Source: Geopsychrobacter electrodiphilus DSM 16401 (GTDB lineage: Bacteria; Desulfobacterota; Desulfuromonadia; Desulfuromonadales; Geopsychrobacteraceae). From it: 64,000 nt of DNA. The notes beneath the pieces were generated by a model. That model made no database searches. It was given only the letters and a program-made list of their open reading frames with translations, and was not told the DNA's origin. Every line of letters starts with the position of its first letter. Positions within the stretch are counted from its first letter, which is position 1. The DNA lies in assembly GCF_000384395.1 (NCBI RefSeq), contig NZ_ARWE01000001.1, positions 248,001 to 312,000 on the forward strand. The letters are read 5' to 3'. Positions 34,383 through 43,663 of this stretch are shown here, one piece after another. The position numbers and the translations under genes are program-made.

Positions 34383-34891
34383 TGAGGACTGTGAAGAAGA
34401 ATCCCATCGATAATCAACGTGGAATTGTGCTGGTCGCAGGTTTAATGATTCTGGTTATTCTTTCCCTGTTGGGCATTACGACCATGCAGACCTCCACCAT
34501 TGAAGAAAAAATGGCCAACAATATGGGGCAGCGGCAACTGGCTTTTCAATCCGCCGAAGCTGGGTTGCGTCAGGCTGAGGCCCGCTTGACCGGCTTGGGC
34601 GGCATCGACCCGACTCTGCCGATTCTGACACCTGCGTCCCCCGGCGCGACCCCGTTGTGGAATACGGCAAATCGTTGGAGCGGTGCCAACTCAAGCGTCG
34701 GTTCAGGCATTTTAGGTGTGACGGAACAGCCGCGTTATATCGTGGAGAAGGTAGCTGAACTGCCCGTCGGCGACGAAGTGCTTGACGCTGATGCCGTGGT
34801 GGCAACCAACACCATGTACCGCGTGACCGCCCGCGGGGTTGGCGCCATTAACACCGCTGAGGTGATCCTGCAGATCACCCACCTGCAATAG
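34379..34891 (+). CDS. pilX: PilX-like minor pilin protein
   Basis: A 170-residue protein with N-terminus NQRGIVLVAGLMILVILSLLGITTMQTSTIEEKMANNMGQRQLAFQSAEAGLRQAEA, an almost canonical PilX sequence whose helix lacks the prepilin glutamate-5. It overlaps pilW by 4 bases and is followed after 49 bases by pilY1. PilX proteins join the minor pilin complex that seeds the fibre. Confidence 0.9.
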   Translation: MMRTVKKNPIDNQRGIVLVAGLMILVILSLLGITTMQTSTIEEKMANNMGQRQLAFQSAEAGLRQAEARLTGLGGIDPTLPILTPASPGATPLWNTANRWSGANSSVGSGILGVTEQPRYIVEKVAELPVGDEVLDADAVVATNTMYRVTARGVGAINTAEVILQITHLQ

Positions 34892-34940
34892 ACAAAAAAC
34901 GGCTTATCCCGATGAAAAATCAGCTTGATTGGAGACAGAT

Positions 34941-37900
34941 ATGAAAAAGCGAACAGAAATTTTACGGTTGTTGAGCATCAGTGTGTTGCTCTGCCTGTTG
35001 AGCGTAACGCAGTCTTTCGCCGGAATCTGCTCCATCATCAACGCCGGAACTCTCATTGAAGCCGAACATTTCACAAGCTTTGGCGATAATTTTAAGACCA
35101 AGACGAATGGTTCAGCCAGCAACAGTAGTTTTCTAGAAGCGATTTCAAGTTCAGATTATAGCAACCCTCCGTCGGGGACGCCGGTGAGTTTTCAGGTTGA
35201 CTTCCCGGCAGGAACCTATCCTCAAACCTACCGTCTGGTAGTTCGTGGAGATGGTCGTCACAGTGGCAGTAAGGATTCGATCTGGTATGGGGTCGATGGA
35301 ACCGCGACGGGTAATTTGAACTTCAACTCTTCCAATGGCTGGAAGTGGAGCAGCACCCGCCAGAACTATGGGAGCAACCCGGCAGATATCGTGATCACCT
35401 CGGCCGGAACGCATACCCTGAATTTTTGGACACGTGAAAAGGGTTTCTATTTCGATTCGTTTGTCCTTACCACGGACCTGACCGTCACCTCCTACTCAGA
35501 CAGTGTTAAGGTGCCACCTGGCGTAACGGCGGTCGACCCGACCGATCCCGGGAATAACAGTTGCGGCTCTGTGGTTGTTGACCCGGATACCGACGGGGAT
35601 GGCTATACCGATTCAAATGATTGCGCGCCCTTGAACCCGGCCATTCATCCAGGCGCCGCAGAATGTCTGATTACCGGTCTGGGTGATGGCATCGACAACA
35701 ACTGCAACACGGTGGTCGATGAAGGGTGTCTGACAGATAACGATGGTGATGGCGTCACCAGTTCCCTCGATTGTAATGATAACGACCCGGCAATTTATCC
35801 GGGGCATCTCGAGCTGTGCCACGACGGCAAGGATAATGACTGCGACGGGTTCGTCGATATGGCCGACCCGGATTGTGACGTCGATGGCGATGGCTACACC
35901 ACCGACCAGGGCGATTGCCGTGATGATCGTGCCGACATTCACCCCGGTGCGGTGGAGATCTGTGGTGACCTGATCGATAACGACTGCAACGGGACCGTTG
36001 ATGATGGTTGTGATACCACCGCGATTACCGACAGCGGCCTGATTTCCCAGATTCCACTCACCCTGAAGAACCCGGCCAAGCCTCAGGTTATGCTTGATAT
36101 GTCGAACGATCAGCAGCTGTATTTTGCGGCGTACAGCGAATACGGTGACCTCAACCAGGATGGCATTCCTGATGGAACCTATATCCACGCCATCGATTAC
36201 TTCGGCTACTTTGACGCTCACAAATGCTATGTCTACGATACGGGCGCCGGCTACTTCAGTCCCGTTTCGATCACAGCGGACAAGTATTGCGCCGGGGGCA
36301 GCAGCAAAGAATGGAGTGGCAACTTCCTCAACTGGGCATCGACTGCCCGCATTGATGCCGTGCGTAAGATCCTCTATGGCGGTAATCGCTCAACCGATAC
36401 CTCTGCCCTGACAGTTCTCGAGCGCAGCTATCTGCCGAATGATGCCCATAGCTGGGTGAAGTATTACAGCGGCACTGATATCGCCAAACTGACCCCCTTT
36501 GCCGTCGGCAGTCTGCCCAAGACCGCTACCAGCACAAGTTCAGTGGCCATCGGCGGCGGGAGCAAGACCTTCACCACCACCTTTTTGCCGGCCGAAGTCA
36601 GGGTGGGCGATCAGTTGATCATCAGTAAGACCATCGATCCAAGCCAGTTTTACATGCGTGGCGCAGTGACCAAAATTTCCGGTTCGGACGTACAGGTCGA
36701 TGTCAGTGATTTTGCCGGCAGCGGGACCAATGCCGCCTGGACCCTGAGCAACCAGACCCGCAAGGGGATCACCCTGTGTAATACCACGCTCGCAACCTCC
36801 GGCTATTCGCAGGACGTCACGGCCGCACCCTTAATTCGGGTTGCGAATGGCGACTACAGTCTCTGGACTGCCAACGAGCGCTGGCAGTGTCGCTGGGACG
36901 GTGAAAAAAGTGTTGATAACGGAAACGATATCGGCCTCACCGGGATAACCGCCAACAAAAAAACTCCGGTTCGGGGAGACGTGGCTCTGAGTGTTTCCGG
37001 GCTCAGTGTGGCGGGTGATTATGCTGCACGGGTGAAGGTTTGTGACAGCACGCTACTCGGCAACGAAAAATGTCGCCAGTATCCGTCTGGAGATTACAAA
37101 CCGGTCGGACTGTTGCAGGTGCATGGCGAGAATGACAATCTGGAATTCGGGCTGATGACCGGCAGCTACAAAAAGAATAAGTCGGGCGGGGTGCTGCGCA
37201 AGAATATCAGTTCAATCAGCGATGAGATAAATGTTACCACCGATGGGACCTTTACGGCCGCGCCTTCCGCTGGCTCGATCATTGCGACCCTTAATAAACT
37301 GCGTCTTTATGGCTATAATCAGTCCACGGGGACATACAATGATAGTGGCAGCGGTGATAATTGTTCCTGGGGCCTGAGCTCGTTTACCGATGGTAACTGC
37401 AGCAACTGGGGGAACCCGCAGTCGGAAATCTTCCTTGAGAGTCTGCGTTATTTTGCCGGCAAAACCGCTAACAGCGCGTTTACCTTTAGCGGTGACGACA
37501 AGCTTGCCGGGCTGACGACCGCGACCTGGAGTGATCCTCTCAGCGACAAAAACTATTGTTCATCGCTGAACATCATCGACTTCAACGCCAGCATGGCGTC
37601 TTACGACAGCGACCAGCTCTCCAGCGTTTCTGATCTCAACACCACTTTGAGCGCTGCAGAAATGACCGATACTGTTGGCGCCGGTGAGTCGATTAATGGC
37701 AATACCTGGCTGGTCGGAGAATCAGGCACAAACAACAACCAGCTATGCACAGCTAAGACGGTTGCTTCTCTTGGTGATGTTCAGGGGATTTGCCCCGAGG
37801 CACCACGCTTGTCCGGCTCTTATGCGATTGCCGGGCTCGCTCATCAGGCCTTTACTCACGATATCCGCGCCGCGTTACAGGGAGAGCAAACGGTCAAAAC

Positions 37901-40697
37901 CTTTGGCGTGTCTTTAGCGGCGGCGGTGCCGCAGATCGATATTCCGGTTCCGGGCTACCCTGCCAAATCGATTTCGATCATGCCCGCTTGTCGGAATACG
38001 AGCCTGTCGCCAAATGCAAACTGCAATATCGTCAGTTTCAAGCCGATCTATTTTAACAAGACCACCGGTTCCGGAAAATTCTTTATCCAGTGGGAGGATA
38101 GCGAGCAGGGCGGGGACTACGACCAGGACATGAGCGGTTTTCTGGGCTATAAAATCGACTCATCAACCCTGAAGATTGAGGTCACGACCGATGTTTTTTC
38201 TCAGTCGACAGGTAATAGGCTGGGCTTCGGATATATTATCAGCGGAACCAGATATGTTGATGGCACGACCAGCTCCGGTGAAGGTTTCCATGTGCACTCC
38301 GGGATCAATGGATTCAGCTATGTAGATGGATCGGGGGCACAGGATTGTAGCGCGGGGTGTAATAGCGCGGAGGATGCCACATCACAGACCTATACAATCT
38401 CGGGAACTCCGAGCGGTCGTCTCGAATCACCCCTTTATTACGCCGCCAAATGGGGGGGCTATAACAAGAAAAATACCAGCCTGACCTTTCCGACCGACAC
38501 GGCCTCCTGGGATGCCGATGGGGACGGACAACCGGATAACTATTTTTATGCGACCAACCCCAGTCAACTCGAAGCAAGCCTCGGTAAGGTTTTCACTGAT
38601 CTTGCCGAAGTCAACTCGTCGTCGGCGGCGGTTGCCAGTAATTCGACCCAGCTTCAGACCGGTACGACCATCTATCAGGCCAAATTTAACAGCGCTGACT
38701 GGTCAGGAGAGTTTCTCGGTATTGGTTTGACCAAGAGCACCAGTGGTGCAGTCGTCACCAATCAGATCTGGAACGCCGAAAATCATTTTCCGACGCCGGC
38801 GAATCGGAATATCTTTACCTTTAATCCCAGCGCGACTTCAGCGCCTTACGGAAGTCTCTTTACCTGGGCTACGTTGACGACGGGACAACAGCTGTTGCTG
38901 AATACCAGCATCGCTGGAGCCAATGATGGAATGGGTGCACAACGCGTGGCATTTTTCCGCGGTGACCGCACCGTTGAACGCCAGAATGGGGGCACCTTGC
39001 GCGATCGCAATAAGGTGTTGGGTGACATCATCAATTCCGATCCGGTCTACGTCGGAACCCCGGACTACGGATACGCCAAACTTCCCGGTACAGAAGGGAC
39101 GAGCTACACCAGTTTTCGCGCTGGAAGCAGCTATGGAACGCGGACGAGAATGGTCTATGTTGGCAGTAACGACGGGATGCTTCACGCATTCAATGCGGAA
39201 ACTGGAGCAGAGACATTTGCGTATGTACCAAATTCTGTAATCAATCTCATGCCTCGGCTCACCGCCACCAACTATGGAACGCAACAGAACGGCCACCATT
39301 TTATGGTCGATGGCGCGCCGAAGCCTGGCGACGCTTATTTCGGCGGTGCCTGGCACACCGTTTTGCTCGGTTCTACTGGAGCCGGCGGGAGAACGGTTTT
39401 CGCGCTGGACGTGACTGATCCTGGAAGTTATTCCACCAGCAATGTCATGTGGGAAATCACTCCGCAGACGAGAGATGCCTCAAGCAATTTTGTTTATGCC
39501 GACCTGGGCTATACCATTCCGCAACCGACAATCGGTCGTCTGTCGAGCGGCGAGTGGGTGGCTTTTATCAGCAATGGTTACCATAGTACAAATGGCAAGG
39601 CTGTCCTTTATGTGGTTGACCTGGCGACCGGCCTGCCGCTGGCAACCGCTTATGGAACCATTGATGTCGGGGTTGGTGATTCCCTGACCCCGAACGGCCT
39701 CAGTACCCCAGTCCCGGTGGATGAGAATGGCGACAAGATTGTCGACTATGTCTATGCCGGCGATCTGCTCGGTAATCTGTGGAAGTTTGATTTCACCGAT
39801 GCGCTCCCCAGCAAATGGGGGGTTGCCTATAAAACGGGGGGGACCACCCCGGCGCCGTTGTTCACGGCGAAAGGACCCAATGGTGAAGTTCAGCCGATTA
39901 CGGTTCGTCCTGCGGTTGGTCGTCTGCCGAGCACAAACCAGATTATGATCTGGTTCGGGACTGGAAAGTTCTTTGACAGCAACGATAATGTTATTGACCC
40001 GGTTGTGGCGAATCGTCCGGTGCAGACCTTCTATGGCATTCTTGATGAGGGATCCGCGCAGACATACACCAGTCGCAGTACTATTCTGCAGCCACAGACG
40101 ATTCTCTTTGAGGGGAAGGTTCCGATTCCATCGTCGAGCCCTACAGCGTACTATTTTGATGGTCGCGCCATCCGGGTGCTCTCACAAAATTCTGTGTATT
40201 ATGGTAGCGGAACAGGGCATAAGTCGGGTTGGTATCTCGACTTGACATCCCCGAATACTCCAACTAAACGCGGTGAGCGTGTTGTTGAACAGGCCATTTT
40301 GGACAATGGAAAGATTATTTTCGTAACCCTGATACCCTCTGATAGCCCCTGCGTTTCGGGCGGTTCAAGTTGGCTGCTGGAGATGGATCCGTTCTCTGGT
40401 GGTCGGCTCCCAGCCCCGATTTATGATGCCAACAATGATAATAATATCGACAATGGTGACAAGGTGACGGTTAATATTGGCGGGACCGACATTCAAGTTC
40501 CGGTGACCGGTCTTGAATCGAGTGAAGGGATCATCCAGTCGCCGAAGGTTCTTAACGATGATTCCGCTGCCAACTCTGATGGGACTGGAACCCAGGTGAA
40601 AGTGTTCTCCGGTTCGACCGGTAACCTGATGTTCCAGAAAGAAAAGGGCGGAAGTTTGTCGTCAAAAGGGCGACAATCCTGGCGACAAATAAAGTAA
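34941..40697 (+). CDS. pilY1: PilY1-like pilus tip adhesin with sugar-binding-like and MopE-type repeats
   Basis: A 1918-residue exported protein, larger than most PilY1. I start at ATG 34941, with GGAG upstream; the signal peptide is MKKRTEILRLLSISVLLCLL. Residues about 30-190 resemble a carbohydrate-binding (CBM6-like) jelly-roll, with GTLIEAEHF and NLNFNSSNGWKW. Next come three MopE-type metal-binding repeats (patterns such as DCNDNDPAIYPG and ELCHDGKDNDCDG, about 215-350). PilY1 proper begins at NPAKPQVMLDMSNDQQLYF. The C-terminal propeller has YVGSNDGMLHAFNA, and the calcium loop is DENGDKIVD (about 1594), followed by GDLLGNLWKFDF. It is expected at the pilus tip, binding surfaces or glycans. 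The added N-terminal modules are the most distinctive part. Confidence 0.9.
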   Translation: MKKRTEILRLLSISVLLCLLSVTQSFAGICSIINAGTLIEAEHFTSFGDNFKTKTNGSASNSSFLEAISSSDYSNPPSGTPVSFQVDFPAGTYPQTYRLVVRGDGRHSGSKDSIWYGVDGTATGNLNFNSSNGWKWSSTRQNYGSNPADIVITSAGTHTLNFWTREKGFYFDSFVLTTDLTVTSYSDSVKVPPGVTAVDPTDPGNNSCGSVVVDPDTDGDGYTDSNDCAPLNPAIHPGAAECLITGLGDGIDNNCNTVVDEGCLTDNDGDGVTSSLDCNDNDPAIYPGHLELCHDGKDNDCDGFVDMADPDCDVDGDGYTTDQGDCRDDRADIHPGAVEICGDLIDNDCNGTVDDGCDTTAITDSGLISQIPLTLKNPAKPQVMLDMSNDQQLYFAAYSEYGDLNQDGIPDGTYIHAIDYFGYFDAHKCYVYDTGAGYFSPVSITADKYCAGGSSKEWSGNFLNWASTARIDAVRKILYGGNRSTDTSALTVLERSYLPNDAHSWVKYYSGTDIAKLTPFAVGSLPKTATSTSSVAIGGGSKTFTTTFLPAEVRVGDQLIISKTIDPSQFYMRGAVTKISGSDVQVDVSDFAGSGTNAAWTLSNQTRKGITLCNTTLATSGYSQDVTAAPLIRVANGDYSLWTANERWQCRWDGEKSVDNGNDIGLTGITANKKTPVRGDVALSVSGLSVAGDYAARVKVCDSTLLGNEKCRQYPSGDYKPVGLLQVHGENDNLEFGLMTGSYKKNKSGGVLRKNISSISDEINVTTDGTFTAAPSAGSIIATLNKLRLYGYNQSTGTYNDSGSGDNCSWGLSSFTDGNCSNWGNPQSEIFLESLRYFAGKTANSAFTFSGDDKLAGLTTATWSDPLSDKNYCSSLNIIDFNASMASYDSDQLSSVSDLNTTLSAAEMTDTVGAGESINGNTWLVGESGTNNNQLCTAKTVASLGDVQGICPEAPRLSGSYAIAGLAHQAFTHDIRAALQGEQTVKTFGVSLAAAVPQIDIPVPGYPAKSISIMPACRNTSLSPNANCNIVSFKPIYFNKTTGSGKFFIQWEDSEQGGDYDQDMSGFLGYKIDSSTLKIEVTTDVFSQSTGNRLGFGYIISGTRYVDGTTSSGEGFHVHSGINGFSYVDGSGAQDCSAGCNSAEDATSQTYTISGTPSGRLESPLYYAAKWGGYNKKNTSLTFPTDTASWDADGDGQPDNYFYATNPSQLEASLGKVFTDLAEVNSSSAAVASNSTQLQTGTTIYQAKFNSADWSGEFLGIGLTKSTSGAVVTNQIWNAENHFPTPANRNIFTFNPSATSAPYGSLFTWATLTTGQQLLLNTSIAGANDGMGAQRVAFFRGDRTVERQNGGTLRDRNKVLGDIINSDPVYVGTPDYGYAKLPGTEGTSYTSFRAGSSYGTRTRMVYVGSNDGMLHAFNAETGAETFAYVPNSVINLMPRLTATNYGTQQNGHHFMVDGAPKPGDAYFGGAWHTVLLGSTGAGGRTVFALDVTDPGSYSTSNVMWEITPQTRDASSNFVYADLGYTIPQPTIGRLSSGEWVAFISNGYHSTNGKAVLYVVDLATGLPLATAYGTIDVGVGDSLTPNGLSTPVPVDENGDKIVDYVYAGDLLGNLWKFDFTDALPSKWGVAYKTGGTTPAPLFTAKGPNGEVQPITVRPAVGRLPSTNQIMIWFGTGKFFDSNDNVIDPVVANRPVQTFYGILDEGSAQTYTSRSTILQPQTILFEGKVPIPSSSPTAYYFDGRAIRVLSQNSVYYGSGTGHKSGWYLDLTSPNTPTKRGERVVEQAILDNGKIIFVTLIPSDSPCVSGGSSWLLEMDPFSGGRLPAPIYDANNDNNIDNGDKVTVNIGGTDIQVPVTGLESSEGIIQSPKVLNDDSAANSDGTGTQVKVFSGSTGNLMFQKEKGGSLSSKGRQSWRQIK

Positions 40698-40719
40698 GAT
40701 TCTGGTTTAGAGATACCAA

Positions 40720-40757
40720 TTTTACAGCGCAGATATGATTGCTGCGCTGTAAAATTT
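40720..40757 (+). terminator. Hairpin terminator after pilY1
   Basis: TTTTACAGCGCAG (40720-40732) and CTGCGCTGTAAAA (40742-40754) form a perfect 13-pair stem followed by TTTC. It may let only part of the transcript reach the last pilin gene. Confidence 0.6.
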
Positions 40758-40776
40758 CATCTTGGAGAGTTTCGAT

Positions 40777-41190
40777 ATGTTTGGAAATGAAAAAGGTTTT
40801 ACCCTAATCGAATTGATGATTGTGATTGGTATCCTTGGAATTCTGGCCGCGATAGCAATCCCGGTCTATTCAGGATATAGACACAATGCTTACCGCGCTG
40901 CTGCTAAAGCGGCTTTGGTAGAGGGTGCCCAAAATATGGAGCGCTATTTTACTCGAAAAAACGAGTATAAGGACGCAAAGGTGGGTGATCCTGCTACAGG
41001 GGATCAAGTGTTACAGACAACGGAGGGGGGGAAGTACACGCTGACATTTCAGCCAGGAAGTGTCACTACGGCGGCCACGACAACGACTTTTACGATCAGG
41101 GCGACCCCCTCTTTCACGGATAAGTGTGGCTATCTGGAAATTACCCAAACTGGAGCAAAAACTTCAGAGATTGCTGCTAATTGTTGGTAG
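40777..41190 (+). CDS. pilE: PilE-like minor pilin
   Basis: A 137-residue prepilin: leader MFGNEKG, then FTLIELMIVIGILGILAAIAIPVYSGYRHNAYRAAAKAALVEGAQNMERYFTRKNEY, the typical PilE opening. The C-terminal disulfide pair is probably the cysteines in TDKCGYLEI and AANCW. I start at ATG 40777; the frame extends a few codons to a TTG without better support. It closes operon 2, after a hairpin that may reduce its transcription. It is not the major PilA, which is absent from this window. Confidence 0.88.
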   Translation: MFGNEKGFTLIELMIVIGILGILAAIAIPVYSGYRHNAYRAAAKAALVEGAQNMERYFTRKNEYKDAKVGDPATGDQVLQTTEGGKYTLTFQPGSVTTAATTTTFTIRATPSFTDKCGYLEITQTGAKTSEIAANCW

Positions 41191-41212
41191 GGAGTATATT
41201 GCGCATATTTTT

Positions 41213-41245
41213 AAGGCCTACCGGGTTTTATGGTAGGCCTTTTTC
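41213..41245 (+). terminator. Terminator of pilin operon 2
   Basis: AAGGCCTACC (41213-41222) and GGTAGGCCTT (41232-41241) make a perfect 10-pair stem followed by a T-run. It separates the operon from the convergent pilR-like gene. Confidence 0.85.
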
Positions 41246-41266
41246 ATGTGGAGGTTGGTTTCAAAT

Positions 41267-42628
41267 TTAGCGTATGTCAAATTCTTTCATTTTATAGAGT
41301 AGAGATCTTAAGCTGATCTCAAGGAGTTTCGCGGCCTGAGTACGATTACCAAGAGTATGCGCTAATACTTTGGTGATGTATTCCCGTTCTATCCTCTGTG
41401 AGGCCTCCTTCAGGGAGAAGTCACCCTCTTCAGGTCGTTGTGTCAGGCGTCTTTCGGTTGGCAGAGGAGGCAATTCCAGAACCTGGTTGCGGCAGAAGAT
41501 CAGTGCCTTTTCAATGAAGTTTCTCAGCTCTCTAATATTCCCGGGCCAGGAGTATGTTTGCAATTTTTCGAGGGCTTGTTCGGTTAGTCTTGGTGCGGCT
41601 CTGCCATCCCGGAAAGAAATTTGGTCGATGAAGTGATAGGCTAAAACCCGAATATCCTCCGGTCGTTGGCGAAGAGGGGGGAGGTTGATGTCGACCACTG
41701 CCAGGCGGTAGTAGAGATCCTTGCGGAACAGGTTTTTGTCAATTTCTTGTTCCAAATCTGTCCCGGTTGCTGCTACCACGCGGGTATCAATCCCTTCTGA
41801 TTTAGTCGCCCCAACCTTTCGAATCTCAGCCTCCTGAAGAACACGCAAAAGTTTAGGCTGTAAATCGAGGGGGAGCTCTGCAATCTCATCTAAAAACAGG
41901 GTCCCGCCACGGGCCACCGAAAACAGACCTTGCTTCTCATGCTCGGCACCTGTAAACGCGCCTTTTACATGCCCGAAGAGCTCACTTTCAAGTAACCCCG
42001 GGGAGATAGCACTGCAGTTGATTGCCAAAAAAGGGCCAGTCCGGCCGCTTTCGGAATGGAGTGCTTTGGCAATAAGTTCTTTCCCCGTGCCTGTTTCTCC
42101 GCTGATCAACACCGATGTGTTCGATGTGGCGACTGTACGCACAGTCTCAAGGATCCGGTTCATGCTGTTGCTTGCAAAGATGATCTGCCTGACATCAAAA
42201 GTTGTGACTTGCTGCGACAACTGATTTTTAAGAAAAACGTTTTCCTGCTGTAGTTGAAGGCGCTCTTCTGCTTTTTTCAGGGTCAGCAGGACTTCATCTG
42301 GCTTAAATGGTTTTGAAATATAATCATAGGCGCCAAGTTTCATACAATTGAGAGCCGTCTCAATGGAACCATAAGCACTCATCATAATGATTGTGGTTGT
42401 CAGGTTAATGATTTTGGGATGGCGGAGGAATTGGAGACCATCCATATCCGGCATGCGAATATCACAGAGGATGACATCAAAAAGTTCTTTTTGGAGCAGC
42501 TCCAGGCCAATCTGGCCATTAGAGGCTTCGGTAACACGATAGCCCTGTTGTTCGAGGACCAGGCGCAGCATATGGCGCATGGAGGCTTCATCATCTATAA
42601 TCAGCAGATTTTTGAAGCTTGCAGGCAT
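41267..42628 (-). CDS. pilR: Sigma-54-dependent response regulator (PilR-like)
   Basis: A 453-residue NtrC-family activator. The receiver has acidic IIDDE, phospho-aspartate in LCDIRMPDMDG (D56) and lysine in SKPFKP. The AAA+ core has Walker A SGETGTGKE (about 180), the sigma-54 contact loop GAFTGA (about 224), and Walker B GGTLFLDEIAELP. A Fis-type helix-turn-helix ends the protein (YITKVLAHTLGNRTQAAKLLEISLRSLLYKMKEF). It converges on pilin operon 2, which has a sigma-54-type promoter, so it is likely the activator of that operon, paired with the kinase at 30607-32112. A different NtrC-type role cannot be excluded. Confidence 0.88.
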   Translation of the reverse strand: MPASFKNLLIIDDEASMRHMLRLVLEQQGYRVTEASNGQIGLELLQKELFDVILCDIRMPDMDGLQFLRHPKIINLTTTIIMMSAYGSIETALNCMKLGAYDYISKPFKPDEVLLTLKKAEERLQLQQENVFLKNQLSQQVTTFDVRQIIFASNSMNRILETVRTVATSNTSVLISGETGTGKELIAKALHSESGRTGPFLAINCSAISPGLLESELFGHVKGAFTGAEHEKQGLFSVARGGTLFLDEIAELPLDLQPKLLRVLQEAEIRKVGATKSEGIDTRVVAATGTDLEQEIDKNLFRKDLYYRLAVVDINLPPLRQRPEDIRVLAYHFIDQISFRDGRAAPRLTEQALEKLQTYSWPGNIRELRNFIEKALIFCRNQVLELPPLPTERRLTQRPEEGDFSLKEASQRIEREYITKVLAHTLGNRTQAAKLLEISLRSLLYKMKEFDIR

Positions 42629-42720
42629 AAGCTGTCCATGAAGGCAAAGGGTTGATGGTGAAACACATCAAACAGTGTGGTCAGCATATCTCCTGTGGCC
42701 CAAGTTTTCAAATTTATAAC

Positions 42721-42753
42721 AAAAAAGGCCGGGCAAAATGCCCGGCCTTTTTT
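42721..42753 (-). terminator. Terminator of sucCD
   Basis: AAAAAAGGCCGGGC and GCCCGGCCTTTTTT form a perfect 14-pair stem around a 5-base loop, effective in both directions. It lies 24 bases after the sucD stop. Confidence 0.95.
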
Positions 42754-42776
42754 GTTGAGTTTGAATGAAGCCTAAT

Positions 42777-43652
42777 TCAGGGCTGCCAGATTTTCAGTAG
42801 AGCTTCGGCCATCTCGGCCGGGGAATCGGCGACCGAGATACCGCATTCGCGCAAGAAAATTTTCTTGCTTGCGGCGTCCCCTTTGCCCCCGGAAATGATC
42901 GCTCCGGCGTGGCCCATGCGTTTTCCGGCTGGCGCGGTCGCGCCGGCGATAAAAGCGGCGACCGGTTTGGTCATATGGTCGCGAACGTATTCAGCGGCCT
43001 TCTCTTCGGCGTCGCCGCCGATTTCTCCGATCATGATGACCGCTTTGGTTTCGGGGTCGGCTTCAAACATCTTGAGCGCATCGAGATGGCTGGTGCCGTT
43101 GACCGGGTCACCTCCGATACCGATGCAGGTGGTCTGGCCGATGTTACGGCTGGTGAGCTGCCAGACCGCTTCGTAGGTCAGGGTACCGGAACGTGAGACG
43201 ACTCCGACCGGGCCGGGCTTGTGAATATAGCCAGGCATGATGCCGATCTTGGACTGGCCGGGGGTGATGATACCGGGGCAGTTGGGGCCGATCAGGCGGG
43301 TTTTCTTGCCCTCCATGTATTTTTTGACCTTGACCATGTCGAGGACCGGTACGCCCTCGGTGATGCAGATGACCAGCTCCACGCCGGCATCGACCGCTTC
43401 CATAATCGCATCGGCGCTGGCGATCGGCGGGACGTAGATGATCGAAACGTTGGCGCCCGTTTGCTCCACGGCCTCAGTTACGGTGTTAAAGATCGGGAAG
43501 CCGTCAATTTTGGTCCCGCCTTTGCCGGGGGTGACGCCGCCGACCATCTGGGTGTCGCAGTAATCACGGCAGCCCTGAGCATGGTAGAGGCCGGTTGCCC
43601 CGGTGATCCCCTGGGTAATAATTTTGCTGTTTTTATCGATCAGAATACTCAT
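42777..43652 (-). CDS. sucD: Succinyl-CoA synthetase, alpha subunit
   Basis: A 291-residue subunit that carries the CoA site and the phospho-histidine. The CoA-binding Rossmann region opens with [41 protein letters not shown] and the catalytic [19 protein letters not shown] are typical. It follows sucC by 11 bases with an AAGGAG site and forms the heterotetrameric enzyme with it, converting succinyl-CoA, ADP (or GDP) and phosphate to succinate in the TCA cycle. Length is normal. Confidence 0.96.
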   Translation of the reverse strand: MSILIDKNSKIITQGITGATGLYHAQGCRDYCDTQMVGGVTPGKGGTKIDGFPIFNTVTEAVEQTGANVSIIYVPPIASADAIMEAVDAGVELVICITEGVPVLDMVKVKKYMEGKKTRLIGPNCPGIITPGQSKIGIMPGYIHKPGPVGVVSRSGTLTYEAVWQLTSRNIGQTTCIGIGGDPVNGTSHLDALKMFEADPETKAVIMIGEIGGDAEEKAAEYVRDHMTKPVAAFIAGATAPAGKRMGHAGAIISGGKGDAASKKIFLRECGISVADSPAEMAEALLKIWQP

Positions 43653-43663
43653 CGTATTTCTCC

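Noticed and set aside
35600-36020. Repetitive sequence in the second pilY1 as a CRISPR or tandem array
   Set aside because: The repetition is in-frame protein repeats (MopE-type) inside one long gene, without uniform repeats and spacers.
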